From Sulfuricaulis sp. (lineage in GTDB: Bacteria > Pseudomonadota > Gammaproteobacteria > Acidiferrobacterales > Sulfurifustaceae), in assembly GCA_030650525.1 (NCBI GenBank), contig JAUSDQ010000014.1, forward strand, positions 1-32,508: DNA of 32,508 nucleotides, written 5' to 3'. The position numbers and the translations under genes are program-made. Of the stretch, positions 1 through 8,101 are shown in pieces; the first letter of the stretch is position 1; each line of letters opens with the position of its first letter. The notes under the pieces were generated by a model. The model was not told the origin of the DNA. It did no database searches and saw nothing but the letters and a program-made list of their open reading frames with translations.

Positions 1-25
1 TGAGACATGGAAATGTCGCCTGGCT

Positions 26-2376
26 TCAGCCTGGCGTAGCCTGATCCTGGTCCAGGTACTTCACAAAAGCGGAAACGATCTGCGGATCGAGCTGGGTACC
101 CGCTGCCGCGGCAAGCTTCGATTTCACCTGACCGGGAGAAACGGTCTTGTGCCCAACCCAGTCGCCTGTCATCGAGGCATAGGTATCCGCCACGGCCAGT
201 ACCCGCGCCAGGTACGGTATCGCCTCGCTCTTGAGCCCGTCGGGATAACCCGCGCCGTCGTAACGCTCGTGATGATGCCGGACAATCGGCGCGAGATGAC
301 GCAAGGCAGACACCCTCTCCAGAAATCCGGCGGAGGTAGCGGAATGCTGCCGGATCAATGCCCAGTCTTCGGCGGTCAAAGTGCTTTGCTTGTTCAAGAC
401 CGCATCGGGCATGGTGACCATGCCGATGTCATGCAGCCGCGCGGCAAGGCGCAGCTTTTCGTGGTCTTCCTCGTTAAGCTTTAGCGCGTCCGCCAGCCGC
501 ATCGCGGTCTGTTCTACCAGCACCGTGTGGTTGTGAAAAAACGCCGCCTTAGCGGACACGGCCGTCACAACAGGCTGGATGTTCTCCAGGCTCTGGTTGA
601 GCATATCCACGATGCGGTCGGGTTCTTGCTCGAGTTGCGCCTTGAGAATCTCGCGATACAGGCATACCCGGTTCTTGCCTTCCTGCTTGGCGGTGTACAA
701 CGCCTGATCGGCATGCCCGACCAGTTTCTCCGCCGTGTCTCCGCAGCGCGGAAAACAGGCGATGCCAATGTGACAGTCACGGTGATTTCGTGTCTATCGG
801 GCAGGCGGACCGACAGGCCCGCTATCGACCGCCGGATACGCTCGGCGACCACCTTGGCGCCGACAAAATCCGTGGCCGGCAGGATGACGGCGAATTCCTC
901 CCCGCCATAACGCGCCACGAGATCCACCCGCCACAGCTGTTCCGAGAGATTCTTTCCCAGGGCTTGCAGCACCTGGTCGCCGGCGACATGTCCATGGATG
1001 TCGTTAACGCGCTTGAAGTCGTCGATGTCGAGCATCAGCAACGATATCGGCCTGGCGTCACGCGCGGCGCGCTGTATTTCTTCCGTCAGACGCTCGTCGA
1101 ACAGCCGGCGGTTGCGCAAACCCGTGAGCTTGTCGGTCATGGCGAGATCATGCATCTGTTCTTGCAGTCGCGCGCTCTCGATGGCGCCGGCGGCAAGGTG
1201 GGCGAAGGTAGCCAGTATTTCAATTTCATCCGGCAGGAAGAAGTCGCGATCCTTGCGGTAGAAATAGATCACGCCCAGGCGGCTGGCATGACTCGTGAGC
1301 GGCATACAAATAAAAGACTGGATACCTTCCTCGTGCGTCAGCCGGCTCAGCTTGTGCTTCGTTTCGGGCCTGTCGTTACTGAGGATATATGTCCCGGCAA
1401 TGAAGGCTTCATCCGCAAGCCCCCCGGGCCGGAAGTTCATGTTCTCGACGAAACGATCCGAGAGGCCTTGGGTAATCCACTGCCCGAACCGCTGCGCCTC
1501 CTGGCTGTAAAAAGCGATGCAGGCGGCCTGCGCGCCGGTCAGTTGCATGCCTCGTCGCATGATCTCGTCGAGCAATTCGTGCAGCGAGTGCAGAGTGGTA
1601 AGTTGCACCGCGATCTCGTTCAGCGCCGCGATGCGCGAGGTTTTTTCGCCCACGGCCTCCGCCATCCGGTTAAAGGTGCCGGCCAGCTCGCCAATTTCAT
1701 CGCGAGAAGAAACAGTTACCCGTCTATCATAGGCGCCGGCGGCGATGGACCGCGTTGCCTCGATGAGCCGGTACAGTGGCAGGGTGGATTGGCGGCGCAC
1801 CAGGATCACCGCGACGACGGCGAGCAGCATCGCCAGGGCGAAGATGAGGCCGTAGGTGCGCACGGCGGCACGCACCTCCGCGCCCAGGTGTTTCTCAATG
1901 AGCGCAACGATGCGCGCGATCCGTCCGGCATGCGTGGGGAACAATGCCTCATAGCGCGCGAGCGCCGCGCGCGCGGCGGCAGGCTGGGCCGTTTCCATGA
2001 CCCGGAGCAGGGGCCTGATCTCCCCCTCTCAGGCGTCGCCGGCCTCGACGGTGAGCCGCGCCAGCTCGCCGTATTCGGGATCTCGCGTTTTCCCGCCGAA
2101 CTCCTCGACGAGCCGGCGATGGATGCGATCGTGCACCGCGAGCATGTCGAGAAATTTCTGCCGCGCCGAGGACTCACCGCCGGGGGCAAGCGAACGGCGG
2201 GCGAGATCGGCGAGCAGCCCGGGCCGGATCTTGCCGGCGCCGCTCAGGCGCTCGGCCTCTTCGGCCATGTGACGCACCTAGCGGAGGCCCATGCCGAGCT
2301 GCAGCACTTGCAGCGCCAGGAAGACCGCCAGCAGCAGCGCGAACTTCTTGCCGAGGGTAAAACGAAAGCGGTGCAT
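26..2376 (-). pseudogene. Decayed membrane-anchored GGDEF/HD-GYP signalling protein (two in-frame stops plus a frameshift)
   Basis: Reading back from an ATG at 2376, one frame gives an N-terminal membrane helix, a TAG stop (2278-2280), a helical sensor-like segment, a TGA stop (2029-2031), then from 1998 a second membrane helix, a HAMP segment, a GAF-like domain and a GGDEF domain with an intact GGEEF motif. At about 769-774 the frame shifts by a missing base. The other frame completes the GGDEF tail (ALYTAKQEGKNRV) and runs into an HD-GYP domain with HDIG and HHERYDGAGYP motifs, ending at 26. The tryptophan three residues before the I-site aspartate replaces the usual arginine, so product inhibition was probably absent. 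An intact protein would be a diguanylate cyclase/c-di-GMP phosphodiesterase hybrid at the inner membrane. Three independent lesions argue for a true pseudogene rather than a read error. The 565-1998 part could still make a truncated HAMP-GAF-GGDEF protein. Confidence 0.85.
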
Positions 2377-2414
2377 ATGCCTGGGGTTCCGTTTTTCAGA
2401 TGCGTATAGGCTCG

Positions 2415-2512
2415 TCCGGTGCGCTTCGCTGCCGCTCAGCACACCCTACCCAAGAACTTGAAGTCCGGTGCGCTTCGCTGCCGCTCAGCACACCCTACCC
2501 AAGAACTTGAAG
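2415..2512. repeat. Perfect tandem duplication, two 49-bp units
   Basis: Units 2415-2463 and 2464-2512 are identical. Each contains GCTCAGCACACCCTAC, which on the other strand starts GTAGGGTGTGCTGAGC, similar in style to other intergenic repeats in the window. It lies between the decayed GGDEF gene and the end of the DedA gene. Only two copies without spacers are present, so it is not a CRISPR array. Confidence 0.95.
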
Positions 2513-2521
2513 TTTAGTGGG

Positions 2522-3106
2522 CTATTTCTTATGTTCCAGCGCGCGGCGGCGATGGCGCCACAGCGATATCAGCCAGATCATTACTCCGACGAGTACCAAC
2601 CCCAACAGCACGTACAGTTCATAGCGCTTGAAGTCGTCCAACAACAAGCGGAAGGCCTCGCCAAACAGATAACCGGCGTAAGCAAACACAATGGCCCAGA
2701 CAATCGCCCCGATCAGATTTAACAGGAAGAACCGCACACGGGAAATGTGCGCGGCACCGACCGCAAAAGGGGTGACGTTGCGCAGCCCATAGAAGAACCG
2801 GAAGGAAAGAATGAGCAGGTTCTGGTGACGATGCAGATGTTTATAAACTTTCTGCGCGCCCACCTGCCACGACAGGCGCTTGGCGATGATTTTCCGCCCG
2901 AAATGCCGACCGATGTAATAGTAGAGCTGGTCGCCGCTGAAGCTGCCGGCCATGGCGCTGGCGATCACCCACGGCAGCTCAAGGAATCCCATATGCGCGG
3001 CGAATCCGCCCAGGATAAGAATGGTCTCGCCTTCCAGAAACGTACCGATCAGAATGGCGAGGTAGCCATAGCTCTTGATCAGTTCGGTCAGGGTTTCAAG
3101 TGACAT
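2522..3106 (-). CDS. DedA family inner-membrane protein
   Basis: This 194-residue protein belongs to the DedA/SNARE-associated (VTT) family of inner-membrane proteins. Members are linked to envelope homeostasis, membrane potential and polyprenyl-phosphate recycling. The N-terminal half carries the typical FLEGETILILGGFAA segment with its conserved acidic residue (about residues 23-37), followed by GDQLYYYIGRHFG and FRFFYGLRNVTPFAVG with the family arginine and glycine pattern. Several hydrophobic helices follow, and the tail is basic (RHRRR). Length matches the family. It stands alone, convergent with nothing, and its stop lies 10 bases from the 49-bp duplication. The family is clear; the exact substrate cannot be told. 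Confidence 0.9.
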   Translation of the reverse strand: MSLETLTELIKSYGYLAILIGTFLEGETILILGGFAAHMGFLELPWVIASAMAGSFSGDQLYYYIGRHFGRKIIAKRLSWQVGAQKVYKHLHRHQNLLILSFRFFYGLRNVTPFAVGAAHISRVRFFLLNLIGAIVWAIVFAYAGYLFGEAFRLLLDDFKRYELYVLLGLVLVGVMIWLISLWRHRRRALEHKK

Positions 3107-3152
3107 GGACGGATAAGCGTAAAGACCTCAGTATCGACCGGAACAACAATAA

Positions 3153-3179
3153 TAAAAAGCCCCGTACGCTGACGGGGCC
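3153..3179 (-). terminator. Rho-independent terminator of the cold-shock gene
   Basis: The stem GCCCCGT (3159-3165) pairs with ACGGGGC (3172-3178). Read on the minus strand it is followed by a T-run, about 40 bases past the csp stop codon. Confidence 0.85.
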
Positions 3180-3218
3180 AGATAAATCAAAAAAAGTTTT
3201 TTGCCTGTCCGGCTGTTC

Positions 3219-3425
3219 TCAGCGGGGAATAATGACGCGCGTGGTCTGTTTGCCTTTCGGCCCCTGAGCATGCTCAAACTCGACCTGCTGCCCCTCGTTC
3301 AGACTCTTGTATCCATCTCCTTCAATAGTGGAAAAATGCACAAATACATCTTCGCTGCCGTCGCTCGGGGTGATGAAACCGTAACCCTTCGCGTTGTTGA
3401 ACCACTTCACAGTGCCCGTCTGCAT
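3219..3425 (-). CDS. CspA-family cold-shock protein
   Basis: This 68-residue single cold-shock domain binds single-stranded RNA and DNA and acts as an RNA chaperone or antiterminator in the cytoplasm. RNP1 (KGYGFI, residues 13-18) and RNP2 (VFVHF, about 27-31) are intact, and the WFN aromatic patch at residues 9-11 is present. AGAGG lies six bases before the ATG. The 209 bases upstream (3426-3634) hold no other gene and are long enough for the structured leader that cspA-type genes often have, but I cannot place a promoter with confidence. A strong terminator follows. Which paralogue this is, and whether it is cold-induced, cannot be told from the sequence. Confidence 0.95.
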   Translation of the reverse strand: MQTGTVKWFNNAKGYGFITPSDGSEDVFVHFSTIEGDGYKSLNEGQQVEFEHAQGPKGKQTTRVIIPR

Positions 3426-3634
3426 ATGAACCTCTTTATATTATCTAATTTGCCAATACCACCCGGCCTCCTAGGCTAACTTCACCGGGCTTCGAAACAT
3501 CCTACGTGAAGTCCCTAACCAAGACAATTCCACCGGGAGCGAAAAGCGGAACGGAGCATACCGTCGGCCGGGCCGAATCGATAAATGAGCAATCTCTAAT
3601 ATATGGCAAGACGAGCGAGCCGTAGCGAGCAGGG

Positions 3635-4006
3635 CTACATTTGCTCCTCGTGCCCCCCGCCACGCCCGCGCTTGATGGTGGCGCGGCGCTTCTTGGCCTC
3701 CATCCGCCGTACTTTTGCGCCCCGGCTGACGCGGGTCTTCTTGCGCGTCTTAGGCACGTGATTCAGCGCACGCAATTTAAGGATCAGCCGTTCGAAAGCA
3801 ATCTCGCGATTGCGGATCTGGGAACGATTGTCCATGGCCGTCACCACCACCCCCGAAGGCCAGTGGGTCAGGCGCACCGCCGATTCGGTGCGGTTCACGT
3901 GCTGCCCGCCGGGGCCGGAGGCGCGATAAGTATCCACACGCACTTCCTGTTCCAGAACCGCGCGGTTTAGCGTATACGGCGGGGGTTTATTGGCTTTCAG
4001 TCGCAT
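3635..4006 (-). CDS. GGQ-domain release-factor-like protein (possible ribosome rescue factor)
   Basis: This 123-residue protein has only the catalytic domain of class I release factors: [16 protein letters not shown], with GGQ at residues 33-35, the loop that triggers peptidyl-tRNA hydrolysis. It lacks the codon-recognition domains. The C-terminus (about residues 84-118) is strongly basic, [23 protein letters not shown], like the tail that ArfB/YaeJ inserts into the empty mRNA channel of stalled ribosomes. Family knowledge therefore suggests codon-independent rescue of stalled ribosomes. The N-terminal stretch does not look like canonical ArfB, so it may be a separate branch of short GGQ proteins. 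It is transcribed away from the DAHP synthase gene, 83 bases apart. Confidence 0.8.
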   Translation of the reverse strand: MRLKANKPPPYTLNRAVLEQEVRVDTYRASGPGGQHVNRTESAVRLTHWPSGVVVTAMDNRSQIRNREIAFERLILKLRALNHVPKTRKKTRVSRGAKVRRMEAKKRRATIKRGRGGGHEEQM

Positions 4007-4089
4007 GCGGCATCTTTAAATTTCAGGGAATGGACCTTCTGTTAGAATACGCGCCCTTGAGCGGTACCGAATAATAAAGGAAAAGTCGC

Positions 4090-5214
4090 ATGATCGTTAT
4101 CCTTAAAGCCGATCTCACCGAGAAGATGCCGGAATACCAGCAGGTTCTCGACTACCTGGCGCACAAACCGAACATCAAGACGCGGGTACATCAGGAGATC
4201 GGCACCCTGCAAACACTGACCGAAATCTATCTCATCGGCGACACCGCCTCGCTCGACAAGATCGAGATCGAGAGCCTGGCCGGCGTGGACCGCGTGGTGC
4301 GTGTCTCGGAAGAATACCGCATCCTGGGACGGCACAAGGACGACAGCCGCCCGACCGGCTTCGAGTACAACGGCGTTAAGTTCAGCCAGGACAATCTCAA
4401 CGTCTTCGCCGGTCTCTGTGCCGTGGATAATCCGCAGCATGTCGAGATGATGCTAAAGGCGTTGCGCGACAACGGCCAGGTGTGCACGCGCATGGGCGCG
4501 TACAAGCCGCGCACCAATCCCTATTCCTTCCAGGGCCACGGCAAGGAGTGTCTCCCCTGGGTGTTCGAACTCGCCGGAAAATACGGCATCAAGGCGATCG
4601 CCATGGAGATCACCCACGATTCGCACCTGCACGAGATCCAAGAGGCGCTGCACAAGACCGGCAAGCCGACGGGCGTGATGATTCAGATTGGCACACGCAA
4701 CACGCAGAACTTCGAGCTGCTCAAGATCGTCGGGCGTCAGCGTGAACTGCCGGTGCTGCTCAAGCGCGGCTTCGGCATCACGCTCGATGAATCGCTGAAC
4801 GCCGCCGAATATCTGGCGAGCGAGGGCAACCGCAACATCGTGTTCGGCCTGCGCGGCATGAAAACCAACATGGGCGACCCGCACCGCAACTTCGTCGACT
4901 TCGCGCACGTACCGGTGCTCAAGCGCCTGACGCGCATGCCGGTGTGTGTCGACCCCTCGCACTCCGTCGGCACCCGCGACCGCGCGCCCGACGGCATGCT
5001 CGATATCTCACACGTCACCGCGCAGGGCGTGATCGCCGGCGCCAACATGGTCCTGGTGGATTTTCACCCGGTGCCCAAGAAGGCCCTGGTGGATGGGCCG
5101 CAAGCGCTGCTGCTTGAGGAACTGCCCTACTTTCTGGAAGACATTGCGATTGCGCGGGAGGCTTACGAAAAGCGCCGCGCATTAACGCAACGTTTTTTGA
5201 GAAAAGAAAAATAA
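4090..5214 (+). CDS. aroF: 3-deoxy-7-phosphoheptulonate (DAHP) synthase, type I-beta
   Basis: This cytoplasmic enzyme makes DAHP from phosphoenolpyruvate and erythrose 4-phosphate, the first step of the shikimate pathway to aromatic amino acids. The protein is 374 residues. About residues 1-95 form a ferredoxin-like N-terminal domain (MIVILKADLTEKM...) of the type that mediates feedback control in the Thermotoga and Bacillus group. The KDO8PS-like barrel carries GAYKPRTNPYSFQG, EITH, IQIGTRNTQN, LLKRG and VDPSHSVGTRD, which bind PEP, the sugar phosphate and metal. AAAGGA sits 7-13 bases before the ATG, and a TAGAAT hexamer at 4043-4048 is a possible -10 box. The substrate loop RGMKTNMGDPHRN differs from the more common RG(I/V)RTFE form, so this is a divergent I-beta member. 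Confidence 0.92.
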   Translation: MIVILKADLTEKMPEYQQVLDYLAHKPNIKTRVHQEIGTLQTLTEIYLIGDTASLDKIEIESLAGVDRVVRVSEEYRILGRHKDDSRPTGFEYNGVKFSQDNLNVFAGLCAVDNPQHVEMMLKALRDNGQVCTRMGAYKPRTNPYSFQGHGKECLPWVFELAGKYGIKAIAMEITHDSHLHEIQEALHKTGKPTGVMIQIGTRNTQNFELLKIVGRQRELPVLLKRGFGITLDESLNAAEYLASEGNRNIVFGLRGMKTNMGDPHRNFVDFAHVPVLKRLTRMPVCVDPSHSVGTRDRAPDGMLDISHVTAQGVIAGANMVLVDFHPVPKKALVDGPQALLLEELPYFLEDIAIAREAYEKRRALTQRFLRKEK

Positions 5215-5257
5215 ACAGGATCTGCAGGATTAACAGAAAAAGAAAGATGTGGTTGCC

Positions 5258-6298
5258 ATGAACAGTCAAGCGTTCGAAGGTAGACGAGGCATCCGATATC
5301 TCGGTCAATACAAGCCGATCACGCCTTATCCTTTGACCGATGGACTTGTGATAGTCCCTGCGAGATGGGACATGTTTCCGTACGGTCCTGCCCAGACGCG
5401 ATTGAACGTATGCTATTTGGTGGGACCGGACAAACTGCCCGATGCGGCCCTGACCAAGGCCTACCGGCAGTGGTTGTCCTTCGACGCCTTTATTTTGCAC
5501 GATCATCTTCCGATCTACTACTTCGACGAAAACAAGGTGGGGGGTATAGAAGTTGTACCGACTGGCATGCCGAATAGTGCAACGGGACCCGGCTACAAAC
5601 AGGTCGATTACAGCAACATCGCGAATTTGGTGTTGATGACGAAGCCGACCCAGGAGGGCCTACCGATCCTTGCGTACTCGGATATGTTTGAACGCTACCA
5701 GGGGTTACCTTGTGACCTAAAGGAGATGATTGAATGGTCCGTCTCTTTGCCTTATCGCTCTCAGACGCGAGTCGACGCCTTCTTCAAACCAAACTACTGG
5801 CAGCTGGTTCACGCAATTATTCTGCTCGACAGACTGGTAGGGCCACCTCCAGAATGTTCGGAATCATTTGGAAATTGCGCCGTCTGCGGTCGCTTGCCGC
5901 AACCTCATTACTTCATCCCGAGAAGAGAATGGTTGCGGCGATTTTTGGCTAGCAGGATTGATAGTATCGAGGTTGCCGAGGAGTACGCGCGCGTAATTTA
6001 CGAAGCAGTGTTAGTACGCAACAAGATCGCTCATACTCCTGTTTTCGATCGCTCATCTTTCCCGGATTTTTCGCCCGGGGAGCGTCAAGCATACGATATA
6101 GACCGCACAATCGAAGAGTTCAAGCACGACTCCTTCGCCCTTCAATCGTTGCTTATTTCTTTGAGTGATATTGCTCGGTACCTCCTCTTGGACAAGGCAT
6201 TTGGAACAATGTACTTTCCAAGACTCCAACCGCTGAATACTGTTTGCGTCGGGGGGAGCGAGCCTTCGCATGTCAAGTCGCAGTTATCTGCGGTCTAA
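5258..6298 (+). CDS. Uncharacterised protein with a HEPN-like RxxxxH motif
   Basis: I do not recognise this protein as a named family. From ATG 5258 it is 346 residues; a GTG at 5249 is an alternative start, and neither has a strong ribosome binding site. The C-terminal half has VLVRNKIAHTPVF, an RxxxxH motif within a predicted helical region, which is the hallmark of HEPN domains. Many HEPN proteins are ribonucleases in toxin-antitoxin or phage-defence systems. Just before it lies CAVCGRLPQPHYFIPR, with a CxxC that could bind metal. There is no signal peptide or membrane helix. The gene is alone, downstream of aroF and upstream of an inverted repeat and higBA, an accessory setting consistent with defence, but this is inference. 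Confidence 0.6.
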   Translation: MNSQAFEGRRGIRYLGQYKPITPYPLTDGLVIVPARWDMFPYGPAQTRLNVCYLVGPDKLPDAALTKAYRQWLSFDAFILHDHLPIYYFDENKVGGIEVVPTGMPNSATGPGYKQVDYSNIANLVLMTKPTQEGLPILAYSDMFERYQGLPCDLKEMIEWSVSLPYRSQTRVDAFFKPNYWQLVHAIILLDRLVGPPPECSESFGNCAVCGRLPQPHYFIPRREWLRRFLASRIDSIEVAEEYARVIYEAVLVRNKIAHTPVFDRSSFPDFSPGERQAYDIDRTIEEFKHDSFALQSLLISLSDIARYLLLDKAFGTMYFPRLQPLNTVCVGGSEPSHVKSQLSAV

Positions 6299-6344
6299 CC
6301 TAACTCTGAAGATGGGCCCCTCGCAGTAGTCTTCACGAAAATCC

Positions 6345-6406
6345 GGGACAGATTTATTTTATGATATTAATGAAGTCCAAAGTAGCCAGAAAAATAAATC
6401 TGTCCC
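6345..6406. repeat. Perfect 16-bp inverted repeat (GGGACAGATTTATTTT type)
   Basis: GGGACAGATTTATTTT at 6345-6360 is exactly mirrored at 6391-6406, with a 30-base spacer. Sequences of this type are often seen near REP-associated tyrosine transposases (RAYTs), but no such gene is present here, so this is probably a solitary non-autonomous copy. Confidence 0.8.
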
Positions 6407-6536
6407 ATTTTCCGTCCATTTTCCTGGTCCCATTTTCCTCGGTGAACGGCTGCTTCTATAGTATTGAATGCTTCCACACGTGGCTGGTTCGAGCACGCCT
6501 GCCTGCATGTCCTTCAAGAAAGGATTGCCAACACTC

Positions 6537-6797
6537 TCAAGCCGCTTTTCTCCGTGCCAACCAAAGATCATACTCGGCCTGAATTCGCACCCACATTTCC
6601 GCTGTGGTGCCAAGAACATGCTCAAGGACAAGCGCGAATTCGGGGGAAATGGACCTCTTCCCATTAACGATTTCGTTAATCTTACGAGGCGAGCAACCAC
6701 ATTTCTCCGCCAGCTGAGACTGATTGAGTCCAAGTTCCTTCATATAAACTTCATTCAGCACAGAACCTGGATGCATGGGTCTAGGGTTTTTGATCAT
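6537..6797 (-). CDS. higA: HigA-type antitoxin, helix-turn-helix
   Basis: This 86-residue protein matches the HigA/VapI addiction-module antidote family. It starts with the typical MIKNPRPMHPGSVLNEVYMKELGL and has a helix-turn-helix (NQSQLAEKCGCSPRKINEIVNGKRSI, about residues 25-50), ending in the family's WVRIQAEYDLW motif. HigA binds HigB to neutralise it and represses the shared promoter. It lies 7 bases after the higB stop, in the toxin-first order that marks higBA modules. The likely operator is the palindrome at 7123-7145. Family assignment is firm; activity of the pair is assumed. Confidence 0.93.
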   Translation of the reverse strand: MIKNPRPMHPGSVLNEVYMKELGLNQSQLAEKCGCSPRKINEIVNGKRSISPEFALVLEHVLGTTAEMWVRIQAEYDLWLARRKAA

Positions 6798-6804
6798 GGG
6801 ATAT

Positions 6805-7101
6805 TCATCCTTTGTGGTAATTTTCTACTTTCACGTCGAAAAATTCTCCGTGCCTGAACTGGAACGTAATACACCAGGGAAGCTTAATCGTAACACTCCA
6901 TTCATCTTTGCGATTTGCCTTGAGTTTATGCAGTCGAATGTCAGGAGGTTGGCCCTTCATTTTCAGATCATTCAGGTTATTCGTTGCATGCATAATAGTC
7001 AGAAGCGCTTTCGCACGAATCCATATCTCTTTAGGCAGCATTTTAGATCGGTCAGTTTCCCAAATCTCTTGTGCGGTTCTATTGGCAAAGTTGCGAATCA
7101 T
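6805..7101 (-). CDS. higB: HigB-type toxin (RelE/ParE fold)
   Basis: This 98-residue protein is the toxin of a type II system. HigB proteins are ribosome-dependent mRNA interferases. The sequence follows the family plan: MIRNFANRTAQEIWETD at the start, RLHKLKANRKDEWSVTI in the middle and a C-terminal FRHGEFFDVKVENYH. The ATG at 7101 is preferred over a TTG at 7119: it gives the canonical MIR start, and 7119 would lie close to the expected transcription start. The usual NYEDYH-like ending reads VENYH, and the WR(L/I) before it is replaced by WCITFQF, so the active site is slightly divergent. Co-transcribed with higA. Confidence 0.88.
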   Translation of the reverse strand: MIRNFANRTAQEIWETDRSKMLPKEIWIRAKALLTIMHATNNLNDLKMKGQPPDIRLHKLKANRKDEWSVTIKLPWCITFQFRHGEFFDVKVENYHKG

Positions 7102-7122
7102 GTCATGGCCTGTCCCCAATTG

Positions 7123-7145
7123 TTACATTATACCGCATAATGTAA
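7123..7145 (-). promoter_or_regulatory. Palindromic operator overlapping the higBA promoter
   Basis: TTACATTAT (7123-7131) is perfectly mirrored by ATAATGTAA (7137-7145) around a 5-base centre. On the minus strand it contains TATAAT (7127-7132), a consensus -10 box 26 bases before the higB ATG. A palindrome over the -10 box is what HigA autorepression would need. Confidence 0.75.
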
Positions 7146-7199
7146 TATGCGCAAGATTCCCGGAATCTTTGCCACCAACAAGCCGTTGCTGCGATCGTC

Positions 7200-7398
7200 C
7201 TAGTACTCCGTCAAATAAGTTTTCCCGTATGTTCACTGGCGCGATGCAAAATGAAGCATCCCTTCTCCCTCCGGGAGAAGGACAGGATGAGGGGGAGTTT
7301 ATGGGAGATTTTACGATCCCCCTCACCCCAGCCCTCTCCCGGTGGGAGAGGGAGACCCATGGAACGTATCCGGAAAAACTTATTTGCCGGACTACTAG
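7200..7398. mobile_element. MITE-like element, about 199 bp, imperfect terminal inverted repeats
   Basis: The ends 7200-7234 and 7362-7398 are imperfect inverted repeats sharing CTAGTA, TCCG and CAAATAAGTTTT cores. Inside are two inverted, purine/pyrimidine-rich arms: TCCCTCCGGGAGAAGG near 7267 and a CCCTCACCCCAGCCCTCTCC tract near 7320. No open frame in it looks like a protein. This is the form of a non-autonomous miniature element. I see nothing recognisable in the remaining stretch 7399-7552. Confidence 0.7.
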
Positions 7399-7552
7399 TG
7401 CGACCGAGCCTGTCCATTGTCCATAGCGAGATGCAAGTCACGCCGCCACTCGCGTCAGAAATATTGGGGAAATTGTATGCCCGCTTGTGGCCGATACCAG
7501 TCCCTGCTTCCAGCTCCTGGCTATCTTCAACAGCGGATTCTGGATACCCTAT

Positions 7553-7960
7553 TTAATTCGCCATGCCGTACACAACATCCACCATCACCCGCGTTTTCCC
7601 GTCCATCAGGACGATGTCCTGGCCGACCCGTATACGCATGTAAGACGAAGGCAATCTTGTCAGCTGTCTCTCCAGATCATGCGGCAACGGATCGCCCTGA
7701 AGGCCGGGCGGAAGTTTGTCGCGCTTGGCGAGTCCCGGCGGGAGATGGCCTCCGCGTTTCGCCAGTCCGGGCGGCAGGCCTTTTTTATGTTTGGAGGATT
7801 TCTTGTAATAATTCTCGATGATGCCGCGATCGTGATCGCTGAAACGCACGTCGATGACGGTGTTATCGTCTCTGACCACCACTTGGCCGGAGGTGGCGGT
7901 ATACGCCGCGCAGCCGCTCAGCAACAGTCCCGCCAGCAGGATCGCAATATGTTTATGCAT
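7553..7960 (-). CDS. Small outer-envelope lipoprotein with PPGLAKR repeats
   Basis: From ATG 7960 this is a 135-residue lipoprotein. AGAGGAAA lies 6 bases before this ATG; the longer reading from 8005 starts inside a palindromic repeat and is unlikely. The signal peptide MHKHIAILLAGLLLSGC ends in a clear lipobox with Cys17 as the lipidated residue. The mature part has a short region, then PPGLAKRGG, PPGLAKRDK and PPGLQGDPLP repeats, and a C-terminal RIRVGQDIVLMDGKTRVMVDVV segment. This pattern resembles RcnB/CigR-like periplasmic proteins. No enzyme motif is visible. It stands alone, with the repeat 7985-8053 directly upstream, so its promoter must lie in or beyond that repeat. Confidence 0.78.
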   Translation of the reverse strand: MHKHIAILLAGLLLSGCAAYTATSGQVVVRDDNTVIDVRFSDHDRGIIENYYKKSSKHKKGLPPGLAKRGGHLPPGLAKRDKLPPGLQGDPLPHDLERQLTRLPSSYMRIRVGQDIVLMDGKTRVMVDVVYGMAN

Positions 7961-7984
7961 GGTAAATTTCCTCTGATTTATGTT

Positions 7985-8053
7985 TGTAGGGTGGGCATTG
8001 CCCACCGGCGTGGCTCGCTACTTTGATTGATGGTGGGCGATGCCCACCCTACA
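7985..8053. repeat. Palindromic intergenic repeat, TGTAGGGTGGGC family (copy 1)
   Basis: The 22-base end at 7985-8006 is mirrored, with one mismatch, at 8032-8053. A second copy with the same arms and a related centre (GGCTTCGCT-like) lies at 32008-32076. Transcripts would fold into a long hairpin. It sits between the lipoprotein start and the citrate synthase stop. Confidence 0.9.
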
Positions 8054-8101
8054 TTAATTATCTGAGAGAGATTCAGTTATAGCCGGGCTCGCGGGGATGA
8101 A

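Noticed and set aside
766-775. Programmed ribosomal frameshift between GGDEF and HD-GYP
   Set aside because: No slippery heptamer or downstream pseudoknot is evident, and two further stop codons interrupt the gene.
2029-2031. In-frame TGA as selenocysteine, or the TAG at 2278-2280 as pyrrolysine
   Set aside because: Neither position is catalytic in this family, no obvious SECIS-like hairpin is seen, and a frameshift also breaks the gene.
790-2409. 539-codon plus-strand frame
   Set aside because: It is antisense to the decayed GGDEF/HD-GYP gene, has no recognisable domain and no ribosome binding site.
2415-2512. CRISPR-like repeats
   Set aside because: Two directly abutting units without spacers and no cas genes.
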